A stretch of DNA of 64,000 nucleotides from Desulfitobacterium_A nosdiversum (GCF_049860565.1 NZ_CP172056.1:744001-808000); one strand, 5' to 3'. Positions 34,529 through 44,268 are shown, numbered from the stretch's first letter. Program-made: numbers and translations. Notes: generated from the letters alone by a model not told the origin.

Positions 34529-35095
34529 TTAAATACGGGAGCGAATATAGGCTTTAGATAACAAATTACCTATAGATTCCGCCATATTCCAAACTAAACT
34601 TAACCGAGTATTCTGCAGGACCATATACTCCATAAAACCACCTACATTGACAATACCAGTAAGATGGGCCTCCCCAACTGAGGGGAGGTTTTTATGTACT
34701 CCTGCACCAGGTTTAAGCGGTCCAGAAGCTAAAGTAATATGACCCACTGAATCCAATTTTCCTAAGCAAGCATCAATGGCAAGTATGTAGGGATTAAGAA
34801 ACGAATTATGAATAAAATTAAGGCTTTCATTTAGATTAGTTGCATGAACAGGTTCATCAAGAGTACCGATTACAGTAAGCTGAGGAATACTTAGGCGCAT
34901 TAAGAAAGAACCCGTTAAAGGACCAAGGGAGTCTCCAGTAGATCGATCAGTTCCGATACATAGGATAACAGTGGGCCGGTGTCTTGAAGTAGAAAAATAT
35001 TCCTCTAATTTATTTTCAAGGTGAATTGTAGCTGATTTATCATTATAATAAGCTTTCACTTTTTGCTGATCTGATAAAATTGAAAGAAGGCTCAT
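34529..35095 (-). CDS. yyaC: Sporulation protein YyaC (putative spore protease, GPR-like fold)
   Basis: 188 residues with VILCIGTDRSTGDSLGPLTG and LAIDACLGKLDSVGHITL, as in the YyaC family of sporulation proteins. In Bacillus yyaC lies next to parAB (soj-spo0J). The ATG at 35095 has AGGGGG upstream; a longer start at 35206 lacks support. Only gene right of the origin transcribed toward it. Confidence 0.87.
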   Translation of the reverse strand: MSLLSILSDQQKVKAYYNDKSATIHLENKLEEYFSTSRHRPTVILCIGTDRSTGDSLGPLTGSFLMRLSIPQLTVIGTLDEPVHATNLNESLNFIHNSFLNPYILAIDACLGKLDSVGHITLASGPLKPGAGVHKNLPSVGEAHLTGIVNVGGFMEYMVLQNTRLSLVWNMAESIGNLLSKAYIRSRI

Positions 35096-35230
35096 TAAAT
35101 TCCCCCTAAGACGCATATAAATTAAGAATTTACTGGGAAAAATCAATTCTTCTAAATTATTCCCTTTCTGCCTTCGACTTATGCATGATCGCTGAGGAAA
35201 AGCCATATTTATGTGGCAGGGGGGGATTTA

Positions 35231-36265
35231 ATGAACTGGAAAATTACTTTTCAGGCAGCGGCAACTTATATTGGAGCGATTATGGGTGCAGGTTTTGCCT
35301 CGGGTCAAGAAATTCAACAGTTCTTCGTGAATTTCGGTAGATGGGGTTTTTTGGGAATTATATTAAGTGCCGCTCTCTTTTCGTTTTTAGGATGGATCAT
35401 GCTTGATCTTCAGAGTAAGTGGAGAGTGAACAGCTATTCAGATTTTTTTAAAAAATTAATAGGAAAAAAATGGGGGCCAAGAGTTGACTTCTTTATAAGT
35501 ATATTATTATTAGTTGGCTTAATAGCTATGTTGTCAGGATCAGGAGCATTATTCAATCAATATGTAGGCTTAAGCTCCTGGATTGGAGTTCTGCTTACAA
35601 TAGGGGTTATCATTTTAGCGCTTTGGTTTAAGGGAGAAGGCGTTTTATGGATAAATACGGTTCTTATCCCGCTAAAATTTATTTTTTGCTTAGGTATAGC
35701 TGTACTCGCTATATTTTATGGCTTGCAGGGAGATGGAGAAGGAGTTGTTTCCACAACAACGAACCCATTAATTAAAAATTGGATAATTTCCTCTATTTTA
35801 TATGTCTCCTTCAATTTAACATTCGCACTCGTTGTTTTTGCATCACTGGGAAAAGAAATTCAAAAACCTGGAGCAAGTCGCGGAGCTGCTTTCGGAGGAA
35901 TGTTGTTAGGCTTATTCGCAGGCGTGATAGGCGGGGCATTAATAAGCTTTCCGGAAGTTAAGACCTTTGAAATTCCAATGGTAGCTGTTGCCGGCAAACT
36001 TGGAGAATGGCCTGCATTTTTTTACGTTCTCGTTCTTTGGTTTGCCATGATAACGGCAGCAGTTGGAAATGCTTTTAGTTTAGTTACACGAATTGTAAAC
36101 AAAAATAAAGTTAACGATCATGCGGTAACATTGTTACTGCTTTTATTAGTATTTCCCTTAGCTGGAGTTAAATTTTCTGTTATCGTGAAAGTTTTATATC
36201 CATTATTGGCTTATATGGGGTTAATTCTTTTGCCCATACTATTTTCGAAATGGATAAAGCAATAA
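35231..36265 (+). CDS. YkvI-family membrane transporter
   Basis: 344 residues with about ten hydrophobic segments and the N-terminus TYIGAIMGAGFASGQEIQQF characteristic of the YkvI group (amino acid-polyamine-cation/LeuT-like fold). Substrate unknown. The ATG at 35231 has GGGGGG upstream. Divergent from yyaC. Confidence 0.8.
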   Translation: MNWKITFQAAATYIGAIMGAGFASGQEIQQFFVNFGRWGFLGIILSAALFSFLGWIMLDLQSKWRVNSYSDFFKKLIGKKWGPRVDFFISILLLVGLIAMLSGSGALFNQYVGLSSWIGVLLTIGVIILALWFKGEGVLWINTVLIPLKFIFCLGIAVLAIFYGLQGDGEGVVSTTTNPLIKNWIISSILYVSFNLTFALVVFASLGKEIQKPGASRGAAFGGMLLGLFAGVIGGALISFPEVKTFEIPMVAVAGKLGEWPAFFYVLVLWFAMITAAVGNAFSLVTRIVNKNKVNDHAVTLLLLLLVFPLAGVKFSVIVKVLYPLLAYMGLILLPILFSKWIKQ

Positions 36266-36463
36266 AATAGAAACATAATCATGTTACTTTTAAATTACTT
36301 GCTGGTAACTTAAATTTCGGATAAGATAACCCTAATGAATTGAATAAAATCTTCAAAATAATGGAAGTAATTTGTGGTGCAATAAATAATGAAACTAAAA
36401 TTTTAAGTAACATTAATGGAAATGTTGCACTAGAAAATGGAAAACCGGATAAGGGGAACGAAT

Positions 36464-38362
36464 ATGGAAAACAGACATTATCTAATCGGAACAGCCGGAC
36501 ATGTGGATCATGGGAAGACTGAACTCATCCGCGCTTTGACAGGAATAGAAACCGATCGTTTAAAAGAGGAAAAAAAGAGAGGAATATCTATTGAGCTAGG
36601 ATTTGCTCATTTAACATTGCCCAGCGGCCGTGAGGTTGGTATTGTTGACGTACCTGGTCACGAGCGTTTCGTAAGACAAATGCTTGCTGGGGCCACAGGC
36701 ATGGATGGAGTCCTTCTCGTTATCGCAGCCGATGAAGGAATCATGCCGCAAACAAGAGAACATCTCGATATTCTAAATTTGCTGGGTGTTACCAAGGGAG
36801 TAGTGGTTATAAATAAAATAGACCTTGTTGATCAAGAATGGCTTGATCTTATTCAGGAGGAAATCCGTGAAGTATTAGCGGAAACAATTTTCGCCAATGC
36901 TCCGCTTTATTTAGTTTCAGCTCAGACCGGCGTTGGAATTCCAGAATTAAAAATAGGAATTGATCGTTTGCTTGAAAACGCTGAAAGCAAAACGGCGAAT
37001 GGACCAATACGCTTACCCATAGATCGTGTATTTAGTATTCAAGGCTTTGGAACAGTTGTTACAGGTACTCTGCATAATGGAACAATAAATATAGGACAGG
37101 AAGTGGCGGTTGAACCGGGACATAGGTTTACTAAAGTACGCTCGCTTCAGGTACATAATCAAAATGTCGAAAGTGCTAAGGCAGGTCAGAGAGTTGCTAT
37201 TAATTTAGCAGGGATAAATACCGATGAAGTTGAAAAAGGGAAAGTTATTATTACACCTGGAGCATATCCAGTCGGAAATATTCTTGATCTAAGGCTTAAA
37301 AACTTAGTTTCTATGGATAAACCAATTATCCATCGGCAGAGAGTGCGTTTTCATATAGGAACCACAGAGGCATTAGGTAGAATTCACCTTCTTGAGCATG
37401 AGGAACTGCCTCCCGGTCAAGAGGGTTATGCTCAGATACTGCTTGAAGAACCTGTTGTAGGAGCAGCTCAAGACCGCTTTGTACTTCGTTTTTACTCTCC
37501 GGCCTATACTATTGGCGGTGGTAAAGTTCTTGGCGTTGCAGAATTGAAAAGAAAGCGCTTTAAAGAGAATGTTATCGCCCAGTTACATTTGAAGGACCAG
37601 GGTGATCCACTGGATCTAATAGAAAAAGAATTAATAGAACCTAAAACAATTAAGGAATTAGAAGATATCCTTTCCCTGGATCCAACAGAGATTGATAAGC
37701 AACTAAAACAATTAAAAAAGCAAGAACGTATAGAAATTTGGAAGGAAGAAAATACATCTTTATTTTGGGCTCATGATGCTGCAGAAAATTGGCGTAAGCG
37801 CTTGATTGACCATATCTCTGCACACGATAGACAGTTTCCTTTACGCGGAGGAATAAGCCGAGAAGAACTTAAGGTAAAACTTGATGTAAAATGGACGAAC
37901 CGGCGTTGGCAAAATATTATTGAACAGGGGGCTGAGCGCGGTTATTATCGAATAACAGGGAGTAAGGTTAAATTAAAAGAAGATATTCAGTTGTCTGATA
38001 GCTTCTTAAAAAAACTAGAATGTCTTGAAAAACGATGGAAAACAGCAGGTTTAATGCCTCCGGATTTAGAGGGAGGTTCTCAAGAATGCGGCATAGATAA
38101 GGGGAATAACCTGGAGTTTGCAGGTTACTTAGTGGAACAAGAAAAATGGGTTTCTATTTCAGGATTATTTTTTAACTCTGAATCTGTAAGGCAAGCTCAA
38201 AATGATCTTGTGAAGCTGCTTGAACAGAATAAAGAGGTCGCAGTAGGAGATATGCGGCAAATATGGGGAACATCCCGGAAATATACAGTTCCTTTACTGG
38301 AGTATTTTGATCAGCAAAAGGTAACAAAACGTCAAGGAGATAAGAGAGTTCTAAATCGATGA
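36464..38362 (+). CDS. selB: Selenocysteine-specific elongation factor SelB
   Basis: Delivers Sec-tRNA-Sec to UGA codons followed by a SECIS hairpin. 632 residues: GTPase domain (GTAGHVDHGKTELIRALTG, DVPGHERFVRQMLAGA, NKID), beta-barrel domains, and C-terminal winged helices for SECIS binding. The ATG at 36464 has AAGGGG upstream; a longer start at 36437 is unlikely. selA and selD are not in the window; tRNA-Sec is at 44016. The leader 36266-36463 shows no clear signal. Confidence 0.96.
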   Translation: MENRHYLIGTAGHVDHGKTELIRALTGIETDRLKEEKKRGISIELGFAHLTLPSGREVGIVDVPGHERFVRQMLAGATGMDGVLLVIAADEGIMPQTREHLDILNLLGVTKGVVVINKIDLVDQEWLDLIQEEIREVLAETIFANAPLYLVSAQTGVGIPELKIGIDRLLENAESKTANGPIRLPIDRVFSIQGFGTVVTGTLHNGTINIGQEVAVEPGHRFTKVRSLQVHNQNVESAKAGQRVAINLAGINTDEVEKGKVIITPGAYPVGNILDLRLKNLVSMDKPIIHRQRVRFHIGTTEALGRIHLLEHEELPPGQEGYAQILLEEPVVGAAQDRFVLRFYSPAYTIGGGKVLGVAELKRKRFKENVIAQLHLKDQGDPLDLIEKELIEPKTIKELEDILSLDPTEIDKQLKQLKKQERIEIWKEENTSLFWAHDAAENWRKRLIDHISAHDRQFPLRGGISREELKVKLDVKWTNRRWQNIIEQGAERGYYRITGSKVKLKEDIQLSDSFLKKLECLEKRWKTAGLMPPDLEGGSQECGIDKGNNLEFAGYLVEQEKWVSISGLFFNSESVRQAQNDLVKLLEQNKEVAVGDMRQIWGTSRKYTVPLLEYFDQQKVTKRQGDKRVLNR

Positions 38363-38453
38363 AAAGCAGGATAAAAGTATTAAAAAAAACTGCATTTGTA
38401 TGAAAATTCTATATTTAGAGCTTCTTTCATTTATACTAAGACAGTTATAACCA

Positions 38454-38482
38454 TTGACAGATTGATATATAAAATATAAAAT
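38454..38482 (+). promoter_or_regulatory. Promoter of the branched-chain amino acid transporter
   Basis: TTGACA, 17-base spacer, TAAAAT, about 58 bases before the substrate-binding protein gene. Confidence 0.7.
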
Positions 38483-38539
38483 GTACTCAAATTTAGAAGC
38501 TTTGAGCGTTTCTATTAGAGATGGGAAGGGGAAAAACGG

Positions 38540-39712
38540 ATGAAGAAAATCTTTTCGATGGCGACCGTAGCCGTATTGAGCTTATCTTTAATCGCAGGCT
38601 GCGGCACAGGAGGTAACACTTCGGGTGGAGCAAGTACCGGTGGCGAGATTAAAGTGGGTGCTCTATTCGAACAAACTGGTGGAGCAGCACAATATGGTAA
38701 AGCCGGTTTAAATGGGGCTCAACTGGCTATCGAGCAACAAAATGCTAAGGGCGGAGTATTAGGAAAACAAATTAAACTTGATGTGGCAGATAATAAATCT
38801 GATCCGGGTGAATCAACCTCTCAAGCACAACGTCTTATAACCACGGATAAAGTCGTCGCAATGCTTGGACCTATGACTACAAAAACATTAAAAGCAATTA
38901 TTCCCCTTGTGGACCAAAATAAGATACCTCTTGTAACTCCTTCAGGTACTGATGCAGCTTTAACGGTTACAGGCGGAAAACTAAATCCATTTATCTTCAG
39001 AGCTTGCTTCATTGATGATTTCCAAGGAAATGTTGGGGCACAGTTTGCAGCTGATACACTTAAGGCTAAAAAAGCGGCAATCGTTATTGATACCAACGGG
39101 GACTATTCTAAAGGCTTAGCTAAAGCTTTCGAAGATGTCTTTACTAAAGCTGGCGGACAGATTGTTGGTAAAGAAAACTATGTTGCTGGAGATAAAGACT
39201 TTAAAGCGATTTTAGGCCGGATTAAAGCTCAAAATCCTGATGTAGTTTATTTACCTGGCTACTATACAGAAGTTGGGGCGCTCATTAAACAAGCCCGCGA
39301 AGTTGGAATTACCGCTCCTATGTTAGGCGGAGACGGTTGGAATGGAGACGAAACCACCAAAATTGCTGAAGCAAAGAATATGACGAATGTTTACTACTCT
39401 GACCATGTCGCCATGGATGATCCAAGCTTGGTAGAATTTTCCAAACAATATCAAACAAAATATAATGAAGCACCGACCGGTTTTGCTGCTTTAGGATATG
39501 ATGCTGCAACAATGCTGATTAAGGGTATTGAAGCTGCAGGAAGCACTGACCCGGATAAAGTTAAGGCAGCTATGGAAGGAATTAAAGATCTTAAGGGAGT
39601 CAGCGGTAATATTACAGTAGATCCTGCAAATCACAATCCAAGTAAAAGTGCTGTAATCTTACAATATAAAGATGGCAAGTGGGCTTTTGCTAACAGAGTT
39701 AATCCTAAATAA
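38540..39712 (+). CDS. livJ: Branched-chain amino acid ABC transporter substrate-binding lipoprotein
   Basis: 390 residues: signal peptide with lipobox SLIAGC (Cys21), low-complexity linker, then the Leu/Ile/Val-binding fold starting IKVGALFEQTGGAAQYGKA and QLAIEQQNAKGGVLGKQI. Lipid-anchored outside the membrane, feeding LivHM. Strong Shine-Dalgarno AAGGGG. Exact substrate (branched-chain or other amino acid) is inferred from family. Confidence 0.93.
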   Translation: MKKIFSMATVAVLSLSLIAGCGTGGNTSGGASTGGEIKVGALFEQTGGAAQYGKAGLNGAQLAIEQQNAKGGVLGKQIKLDVADNKSDPGESTSQAQRLITTDKVVAMLGPMTTKTLKAIIPLVDQNKIPLVTPSGTDAALTVTGGKLNPFIFRACFIDDFQGNVGAQFAADTLKAKKAAIVIDTNGDYSKGLAKAFEDVFTKAGGQIVGKENYVAGDKDFKAILGRIKAQNPDVVYLPGYYTEVGALIKQAREVGITAPMLGGDGWNGDETTKIAEAKNMTNVYYSDHVAMDDPSLVEFSKQYQTKYNEAPTGFAALGYDAATMLIKGIEAAGSTDPDKVKAAMEGIKDLKGVSGNITVDPANHNPSKSAVILQYKDGKWAFANRVNPK

Positions 39713-39773
39713 TTTGAAGCTTAGTTGTAGCCCGAATAAATTTCACTTCGTTAGTTTAGGATAAAATAAAAAC

Positions 39774-39794
39774 GGAGGGGGCATTGCCCCCTCC
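39774..39794 (+). promoter_or_regulatory. Intercistronic hairpin between livJ and livH
   Basis: GGAGGGGGCATTGCCCCCTCC, a perfect 8-9 bp GC-rich stem without a T tract. Likely stabilises the livJ message or partly stops transcription so that the binding protein is made in excess. Confidence 0.65.
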
Positions 39795-39858
39795 TATTAC
39801 TGTTCATAAGAAATAAAATACGGAGATTTTTTTCCACTTTTAAGAAAGGAGTGAGAAC

Positions 39859-40746
39859 ATGATCAATTTACAGCAATTCGTTCAACTTTTAGTTAATGGC
39901 ATATCTTTAGGAAGTATTTATGCATTAATGGCTCTAGGCTATACCATGGTCTATGGGATTGTTCAATTGATTAACTTCGCCCATGGCGATGTTCTCATGA
40001 TCGGAGCATATATTGGGTGGTTTACGATCACAAAGCTGCACTGGTCTTTTATTCCCGCACTCCTAATTTCTATGCTAGGTTCAGCTATTCTGGGAGTAGT
40101 GATTGAACGCATTGCCTACAAACCTTTGCGCAATGCTTCCAGAATTGCGGCGTTGATTACGGCAATTGGTGTTTCTTTATTTCTCGAGTATGGAGGAATG
40201 CTTCTCTTCGGCCCTCAAGTTCGGACGTATCCCCCTGTTTTACCGGAAACGATGTATAATATTGCCGGGGTTTCCTTTAAATATGGCGATGTTGTCATGC
40301 TGGTGACTTCCGTTATCTTAATGGTTCTTCTTGAGTTTGTAGTTAAGTACACAAAGGTTGGGAAAGGCATGCGGGCTGTTTCCCTGGATAAAGATGCTGC
40401 TTTGTTGATGGGAATCAACGTAAATAACACAATTTCAGCGACCTTCGCAATCGGTTCTGGTCTTGCAGCGGCTGCAGGCGTGCTTTTTGGTGTTTACTTT
40501 AATCAGATTGATCCGCTGATGGGCATTATGCCGGGGTTAAAAGCGTTCATCGCAGCTGTTCTTGGTGGAATCGGGCTTATTCCAGGAGCTATGGCCGGGG
40601 GTGTCATTCTTGGCCTTATCGAGACCTTAGTCTCAGGGCTGGGAGCTTCAATGTGGAGGGATGGAGCTGCTTTCTTAATTCTTATCCTTGTTCTCATCAT
40701 TAAACCTAATGGTATCTTTGGCAAAAATGTACGTGAGAAAGTGTAG
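39859..40746 (+). CDS. livH: Branched-chain amino acid ABC transporter permease LivH
   Basis: 295 residues, about eight membrane helices, with GISLGSIYALMALGYTMVYG and NFAHGDVLMIGAY of the LivH group and the permease loop AAVLGGIGLIPGAMAGGVIL. Followed at once by livM. Confidence 0.94.
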   Translation: MINLQQFVQLLVNGISLGSIYALMALGYTMVYGIVQLINFAHGDVLMIGAYIGWFTITKLHWSFIPALLISMLGSAILGVVIERIAYKPLRNASRIAALITAIGVSLFLEYGGMLLFGPQVRTYPPVLPETMYNIAGVSFKYGDVVMLVTSVILMVLLEFVVKYTKVGKGMRAVSLDKDAALLMGINVNNTISATFAIGSGLAAAAGVLFGVYFNQIDPLMGIMPGLKAFIAAVLGGIGLIPGAMAGGVILGLIETLVSGLGASMWRDGAAFLILILVLIIKPNGIFGKNVREKV

Positions 40747-40755
40747 GTGATAAAG

Positions 40756-41712
40756 ATGAAGAACTGGTTTCAAAAGAAAAACTTGATCCTTTTGATTGGG
40801 ATCATTTTGATATACGGGATTGTTCAAGGTTTAAATCTTGCGGAAATAATGCCTCCTTTTTATCAATTAAATTTAATTCTGGCGTGCATCTATATTATCA
40901 TGGCCGTTAGTCTTAATTTAATTAATGGAATTACGGGGCAGTTTTCGATCGGACATGCCGGTTTTATGTCGATCGGGGCATTTGTCTCAGCCATTGTTAC
41001 GGTTAACTTTAATGGACCGTTATATTTAGCTTTAATTGCAGGGGCTGTCGCGGCAGGTATTGCCGGTGTTTTAATTGGATTGCCGACACTGCGTCTAAAC
41101 GGTGATTATCTTGCGATTGCGACTTTAGGTCTTGGTGAAATTGTTCGTGTTATTTTCATGAATATGGATTACGTGGGTGGTGCCTCGGGATTTTCCGTAC
41201 CCAGTACCATTAATTGGACCTGGGCTTTTTGGTTAATGGTTATCTCAGTTTTAGCTATTCGTAATTTTACAGCGTCGACGCATGGGCGAGCATGCATCTC
41301 CATTCGGGAAAATGAAATTGCGGCTGAAGCCATGGGAATTAACACGACTAAATATAAAGTTCTTGCTTTTACTCTCGGTGCAATGTTCGCGGGATTAGCC
41401 GGTGGAATTTATGCGAATTATATGTACCTTATTCAACCGGCTCAATTTAACTTCATGAAATCTTTTGATATTCTCGTTATGGTTGTGCTTGGCGGATTAG
41501 GAAGTCTTACCGGAAGTGTTTTGGGCGCGATCTTCATGACCTTTATTTCAGCTTCTCTCTCTGGACTTTCAGAGTGGCGCTTGGTTATTACGGCTGTATT
41601 ATTAGTCGTTCTAATGATTTTCCGCCCGACGGGTTTAATGGGGACCAAAGAGTTTAGCCTTAATTTCTTAGGAAAGAGAGGTGAGAGAAATGTCTCTGCT
41701 AAAGGTAAATAA
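40756..41712 (+). CDS. livM: Branched-chain amino acid ABC transporter permease LivM
   Basis: 318 residues, about nine helices, with GQFSIGHAGFMSIGAFVSAI and VVLGGLGSLTGSVLGAIFM. The ATG at 40756 has AGGTGATAAAG upstream; a GTG at 40747 touches the livH stop. Overlaps livG by 23 bases. Confidence 0.94.
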   Translation: MKNWFQKKNLILLIGIILIYGIVQGLNLAEIMPPFYQLNLILACIYIIMAVSLNLINGITGQFSIGHAGFMSIGAFVSAIVTVNFNGPLYLALIAGAVAAGIAGVLIGLPTLRLNGDYLAIATLGLGEIVRVIFMNMDYVGGASGFSVPSTINWTWAFWLMVISVLAIRNFTASTHGRACISIRENEIAAEAMGINTTKYKVLAFTLGAMFAGLAGGIYANYMYLIQPAQFNFMKSFDILVMVVLGGLGSLTGSVLGAIFMTFISASLSGLSEWRLVITAVLLVVLMIFRPTGLMGTKEFSLNFLGKRGERNVSAKGK

Positions 41713-42457
41713 TCTCTCAAAATCCTTCGGAGGTTTAAAAGCCGTTTCCAATCTAAATATTAATATCGAGAAGGGCGAATTGATCGGTCTTATTGGGCCA
41801 AATGGCGCCGGCAAAACGACAATTTTTAACCTCTTAACTGGTGTCTATGAACCATCAGAGGGTGAAATCCTTTTTGAAGAGAAAAATGTTGCCGGATTAA
41901 AACCTTACCAGGTTACGCACCGGGGAATGGCTCGTACCTTCCAAAATATTCGGCTTTTCGGTGATTTAAGTGTAATCGATAATGTTAAAATTGCATTTCA
42001 TCAACATACAAGGTATTCTAGCTTGAGTGCTATCTTTCGGCTTCCTTCTTACTATACTGGTGAAGCGGAAATGCAAGTCAAGGCGATAGAGTTGCTTAAA
42101 ATCTTTGGCCTTGAAAAATATGCCCATGAAATGGCCAAAAATTTGCCTTACGGGGAGCAGCGCCGCTTAGAGATTGCGCGTGCCCTGGCTACCCATCCTA
42201 AACTGCTGCTTTTAGATGAACCAGCGGCAGGGATGAACCCGCAAGAGACCCATGCCCTGACAGAACTGATTCGCTTTATTCGCGAAAAGTTTGATTTAAC
42301 TGTTCTTTTAATTGAACATGATATGTCTCTTGTTATGGGTGTCTGTGAAAGAATCTATGTTTTAGATTACGGAATGATCATAGCCCAGGGAACACCTCAA
42401 GAAATTAAATCAAACCCGAAAGTCATTGAAGCATACTTGGGAGAGGAGGTTGGCTAA
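41690..42457 (+). CDS. livG: Branched-chain amino acid ABC transporter ATP-binding protein LivG
   Basis: 255 residues: Walker A LIGPNGAGKTTIFNLLTGVY, signature YGEQRRLEIARAL, Walker B LLLLDEPAAGMNP, and the C-terminal LivG tail. The ATG at 41690 has GAGAGGTGAG upstream. Its stop overlaps the livF ATG. Confidence 0.95.
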   Translation: MSLLKVNNLSKSFGGLKAVSNLNINIEKGELIGLIGPNGAGKTTIFNLLTGVYEPSEGEILFEEKNVAGLKPYQVTHRGMARTFQNIRLFGDLSVIDNVKIAFHQHTRYSSLSAIFRLPSYYTGEAEMQVKAIELLKIFGLEKYAHEMAKNLPYGEQRRLEIARALATHPKLLLLDEPAAGMNPQETHALTELIRFIREKFDLTVLLIEHDMSLVMGVCERIYVLDYGMIIAQGTPQEIKSNPKVIEAYLGEEVG

Positions 42458-43161
42458 TGCTGGTTCTGGAAAATGTAAATGTTTACTATGGCGCAATTCA
42501 CGCTCTCAAGGGAATATCAATGGAAGTTAATGAAGGAGAAATTGTAACTCTGATTGGCTCAAACGGCGCAGGTAAAAGTACCAGTCTAAAAACAATTTCC
42601 GGTCTTCTTCGTCCCAAAGAAGGTACCATAAAATTTAATGGAGCTGATTTAACTCAGATTCAACCTCAGGCGATTGTCTCTCAAGGAATTTCCCAAGTGC
42701 CTGAAGGCAGACACGTTTTTACCAATATGACTGTTTTAGAAAACTTGGAACTGGGTGCTTACCTTCGCAAAGATAAGGCAGAAATTAAAAAAGATATTGA
42801 AAAAGTTTATACTCTTTTCCCGCGTCTGAAGGAACGGAAGGGACAGCTGTCAGGAACATTGTCGGGGGGAGAACAACAAATGCTGGCGATGGGCAGGGCC
42901 CTGATGTCTCAGCCTAAACTGCTTCTTCTTGATGAGCCGTCAATGGGTTTAGCTCCAATCCTTGTTAAACAGATTTTCTCAATCATTCAGGAAATCAATA
43001 AGACAGGGACAACGGTTCTTCTTGTAGAGCAAAATGCTCATATGGCTCTTTCAATTGCAGATCGGGCATATGTTCTAGAAACAGGGAAGATTGTTCTTTC
43101 GGGGAAGGCAAATGAGTTAGCCAGCAGTAAGGAAGTTCAAAAAGCATATCTAGGGGGATAA
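42457..43161 (+). CDS. livF: Branched-chain amino acid ABC transporter ATP-binding protein LivF
   Basis: 234 residues: Walker A LIGSNGAGKSTSLKTISGL, signature LSGGEQQMLAMGRAL, Walker B LLLLDEPSMGLAP. Completes the five-gene transporter; start overlaps the livG stop by one base. Confidence 0.95.
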   Translation: MLVLENVNVYYGAIHALKGISMEVNEGEIVTLIGSNGAGKSTSLKTISGLLRPKEGTIKFNGADLTQIQPQAIVSQGISQVPEGRHVFTNMTVLENLELGAYLRKDKAEIKKDIEKVYTLFPRLKERKGQLSGTLSGGEQQMLAMGRALMSQPKLLLLDEPSMGLAPILVKQIFSIIQEINKTGTTVLLVEQNAHMALSIADRAYVLETGKIVLSGKANELASSKEVQKAYLGG

Positions 43162-43283
43162 TAGAGAAAACTAAACCAAAATATTTTTTGTGTTAACAGG
43201 AAATTGACTTTAAAGTGAGAATATCCTTGATATGGGTTAAACGATTTAATCATATATTACGAATAACGAAGGAGGAGATTTAA

Positions 43284-43910
43284 TTGTACGTAAAGCAATT
43301 TATGACCTCACAAGTTTTTACCGTAACTCCGGATGATAATGTTGCGGATACTATGGCGCTTATGCGTGAGAAAAAGATTAATCGTCTTCCCGTTATCCAA
43401 AAGGGTAAACTTGTGGGAATTGTGACCGATGGAGATCTCCGGGAAGTTTCCCCATCTCCGGCAACAACCCTAAGTATCTTTGAGTTGAACTACCTTGTTG
43501 CAAAAATGAAAATACGGGATGTGGCCGTAAAGAATGTTATTGCCTGTTCCCCGGATACAAAAATCGAGGATGCTGCCGTTTTAATGCGGGATCATGGTAT
43601 TGGATCCCTGCCTGTATTAGATAACGATAAATTAGTGGGGATTATCACCGAAACTGATATTTTTGATACTTTTTTGGATATCATAGGTTTCCGCAGCCCT
43701 GGGCAGCGTGTGGTCATTGAGACCAAAGATGGGGTCGGGGTCATGATGGATCTGGCTGCAATAGTTAAAGCTTATGATGTGAATATGACCAGTTTAGCCG
43801 TTTACCATCTCAAAAATAACATGGTCCAAATATTGGTCCGATTAAGCGGGGATCGCGAAAAAGAAGTTAAGGATGCTCTTTTAGAAAAAGGGTATGATGT
43901 TAGTAATTAA
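43284..43910 (+). CDS. CBS-pair/ACT-like domain protein (AcuB type)
   Basis: 208 residues: two CBS motifs (FMTSQVFTVTPDDNVADTMA... and IRDVAVKNVIACSPDTKIED...) followed by an ACT-like C-terminal domain (VVIETKDGVGVMMDLAAIV). CBS domains bind adenosyl ligands and ACT domains bind amino acids, so a sensor role is likely; the target is unknown. TTG start with AAGGAGGAG upstream. Directly after the liv operon. Confidence 0.85.
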   Translation: MYVKQFMTSQVFTVTPDDNVADTMALMREKKINRLPVIQKGKLVGIVTDGDLREVSPSPATTLSIFELNYLVAKMKIRDVAVKNVIACSPDTKIEDAAVLMRDHGIGSLPVLDNDKLVGIITETDIFDTFLDIIGFRSPGQRVVIETKDGVGVMMDLAAIVKAYDVNMTSLAVYHLKNNMVQILVRLSGDREKEVKDALLEKGYDVSN

Positions 43911-43922
43911 ATTCAAAATTTA

Positions 43923-43955
43923 TCAGCGCCTATAAATGGGCGCTTCTTTTATTTT
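43923..43955 (+). terminator. Terminator after the CBS-domain gene
   Basis: AGCGCC...GGGCGCT around a seven-base loop, followed by a T-rich run. Confidence 0.75.
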
Positions 43956-44015
43956 TTATTCAAGCTAAATTTACATTAACTATGAAATCTATTATAATAT
44001 TATAATAAAGCTACT

Positions 44016-44113
44016 GGGGATGGGTGGTGGCTGGTGCTGCCCCCGGACTTCAAATCCGCGTGCCGGGACGCAGAACGTTCCGGGGTGTGTTCGATTCGCA
44101 CACATCCCCGCCA
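44016..44113 (+). tRNA. selC: tRNA-Sec (TCA)
   Basis: 98-nt selenocysteine tRNA: long acceptor stem GGGGATGG/CATCCCC, anticodon loop CTTCAAA with TCA, extra-long variable arm, and encoded CCA. The anticodon reads UGA. Indicates selenoprotein synthesis in this organism, together with selB at 36.5 kb. The 154 bases after it are unremarkable. Confidence 0.95.
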
Positions 44114-44268
44114 AACTTGAATTTTCACATGGGCAGCTACGGCTGCTCCTTATTTTTCTCTTTTAAACAAGTTATTTCCTACTTCAGCTCTAAGTTTATT
44201 ATGGCAGGATTTTTCTTTGAAAAATCGAATAGTATTTAAATTAGCTCAATCGCGGTGGAGGAGATTAA

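Noticed and set aside
36340..36522. 60-residue plus-strand frame before selB
   Set aside because: It overlaps the selB start in another frame and has no ribosome-binding site or recognisable motif.
44024..44239. 71-residue plus-strand frame
   Set aside because: It runs through tRNA-Sec and lacks a Shine-Dalgarno sequence.
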